The translations under genes were made by a program, and so were the position numbers. From Clostridium sp. 12(A) (GTDB taxonomy: Bacteria; Bacillota; Clostridia; Lachnospirales; Lachnospiraceae), in NCBI GenBank assembly GCA_000526575.1, contig JAGI01000002.1:1240001-1304000 (forward strand): 64,000 bases of DNA. The letters run 5' to 3'. Below are positions 63,370-64,000 of this stretch, one piece after another. Positions within the stretch are counted from its first letter, which is position 1; each line of letters starts with the position of its first letter. Under the pieces are notes generated by a model, which was given only the letters and a program-made list of their open reading frames with translations, searched no databases and was not told the DNA's origin.

Positions 63370-64000
63370 TCACCTGACCAACTTTGTATACGCCTTAAAA
63401 GCACCTGGCAGAGAATAAGTTTTTTTGATTTCTTCCGGAGTGACCCATAAATAGTCACCGCCTGGCATTTCTTCTAACTCAATTCGGTATGCCGTCATAT
63501 TCCATTCCACGTGGCTGAATATATGTCTGGAAGGAGGAAGCTCTTTAATGTTTCCTTCCTTTACTTGTAAATAGGAAAGAAGCTGAGCTTCATCAAGGTG
63601 ACCCTCTGCATTAGGAAATTCATACAGAGAAGCCAAAAGCCCGGTTCCCTCTCGTTTCCTTATGGCAACCCGGCCTTTTAGCCACAGCAGCATAACAGTT
63701 TTATCCTCAGATTTCCTCGGCTTCTTCGGTGTCTTCACCGGTATCACTCCAGTTAAATCCTTCTCTCTTGCAACGCAAAGTGAGCTTAAAGGACACCGGT
63801 CACAAAGAGGAGCTCCATTGGGAATACAGACCACCGCACCAATCTCAATCAGTCCTTGATTATAAGAACTGGCTGCCTCCTTTGGCATTACTGCTTTTAA
63901 TTTTTCTTCTATGCCAGACTTAACTGACTGCTTTAGAATGTCTTCTTCGCTTCCTGTGACCCTTGAAATCACCCGAAGTACATTCCCATCCACAGCAGGA
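63370..64000 (-). CDS. mutY: adenine DNA glycosylase, 5' part outside the window
   Basis: Removes adenine mispaired with 8-oxoguanine. Only the C-terminal part is present: PAVDGNVLRVISR is the catalytic-Asp region of the HhH-GPD glycosylase, CIPNGAPLCDRCPLSSLC holds the four ligands of the 4Fe-4S cluster, and residues after PVKTPKKPRKSE form the NUDIX-like 8-oxoG recognition domain (IRKREGTGLLASLYEFPNAEG split; HIFSHVEW). The start lies beyond position 64000. Its stop is 5 nt from the lipid kinase start, suggesting an operon. Confidence 0.93.
   Translation of the reverse strand, partial: PAVDGNVLRVISRVTGSEEDILKQSVKSGIEEKLKAVMPKEAASSYNQGLIEIGAVVCIPNGAPLCDRCPLSSLCVAREKDLTGVIPVKTPKKPRKSEDKTVMLLWLKGRVAIRKREGTGLLASLYEFPNAEGHLDEAQLLSYLQVKEGNIKELPPSRHIFSHVEWNMTAYRIELEEMPGGDYLWVTPEEIKKTYSLPGAFKAYTKLVR

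Overview
The window looks like a chromosomal segment from a spore-forming, anaerobic Gram-positive of the Lachnospiraceae type (Lacrimispora / 'Clostridium' saccharolyticum-like). This is inferred from several signs: the Firmicute order of the division and cell-wall cluster, a Spo0E-like protein, a B12-dependent methionine synthase whose activation domain is a separate gene, QueH, a fructose PTS with an RpiR regulator, strong AGGAGG ribosome sites, moderately low GC and many consensus sigma-A promoters. No tRNA, rRNA, phage, IS element or CRISPR array was seen. Most genes lie on the minus strand.

Layout. 1-3.6 kb: a YesN/YesM-type two-component system (regulator cut by the window edge) and a D,D-carboxypeptidase. 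3.8-11.5 kb: a membrane-anchored polysaccharide deacetylase, two adjacent CobW-type GTPases (one very His/Cys-rich, one fused to a YcgQ/DUF1980-like domain), an S51 peptidase, a small Cys-rich membrane protein, an LCP protein, a HAD phosphatase and an unknown membrane protein. 11.5-15.5 kb: fruK-fruA and an RpiR regulator. 15.6-22.8 kb: two EamA transporters, a phosphoesterase, a CFA synthase, a phosphopantetheinyl transferase, a hydrolase and a GNAT-reductase fusion. 22.9-28.1 kb: ahpC, a thioredoxin reductase-like flavoprotein and enolase in one run, then a small protein and trpS. 28.1-32.2 kb: metF, the activation-domain gene and metH, a one-carbon/methionine unit. 32.2-34.5 kb: hflK-hflC behind a long structured leader.

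34.5-50.4 kb is the division and wall cluster, read right to left: lgt, spo0E-like; mraZ, rsmH, ftsL, two class B PBPs, mraY, murD, ftsW, murA, ftsQ, ftsZ and two genes of unknown function. Four 10-bp repeats in front of mraZ look like MraZ boxes. 50.6-53.5 kb holds ychF, an FNT-type channel and a metallo-hydrolase on the plus strand. 53.5-59.6 kb is gltB-gltD. 59.9-60.03 kb holds a probable standalone structured RNA. 60.1-64 kb holds HPr, queH, rpoD, a lipid kinase and the 3' part of mutY.

The most notable observation is the hflKC leader (about 34.09-34.45 kb). A consensus promoter is followed at once by an RNA with the hallmarks of the yybP-ykoY manganese riboswitch and an intrinsic terminator that shares its P1 strand. 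Beyond it lie a perfect 17-bp inverted repeat and a second set of nested hairpins ending in another terminator-like stem. Other points of interest are the CobW/DUF1980 fusion beside a repeat-expanded His-rich CobW protein, the possible 6S-like RNA, candidate RpiR operators at both its own promoter and the fruK promoter, and a small Spo0E-like gene that is easily missed.
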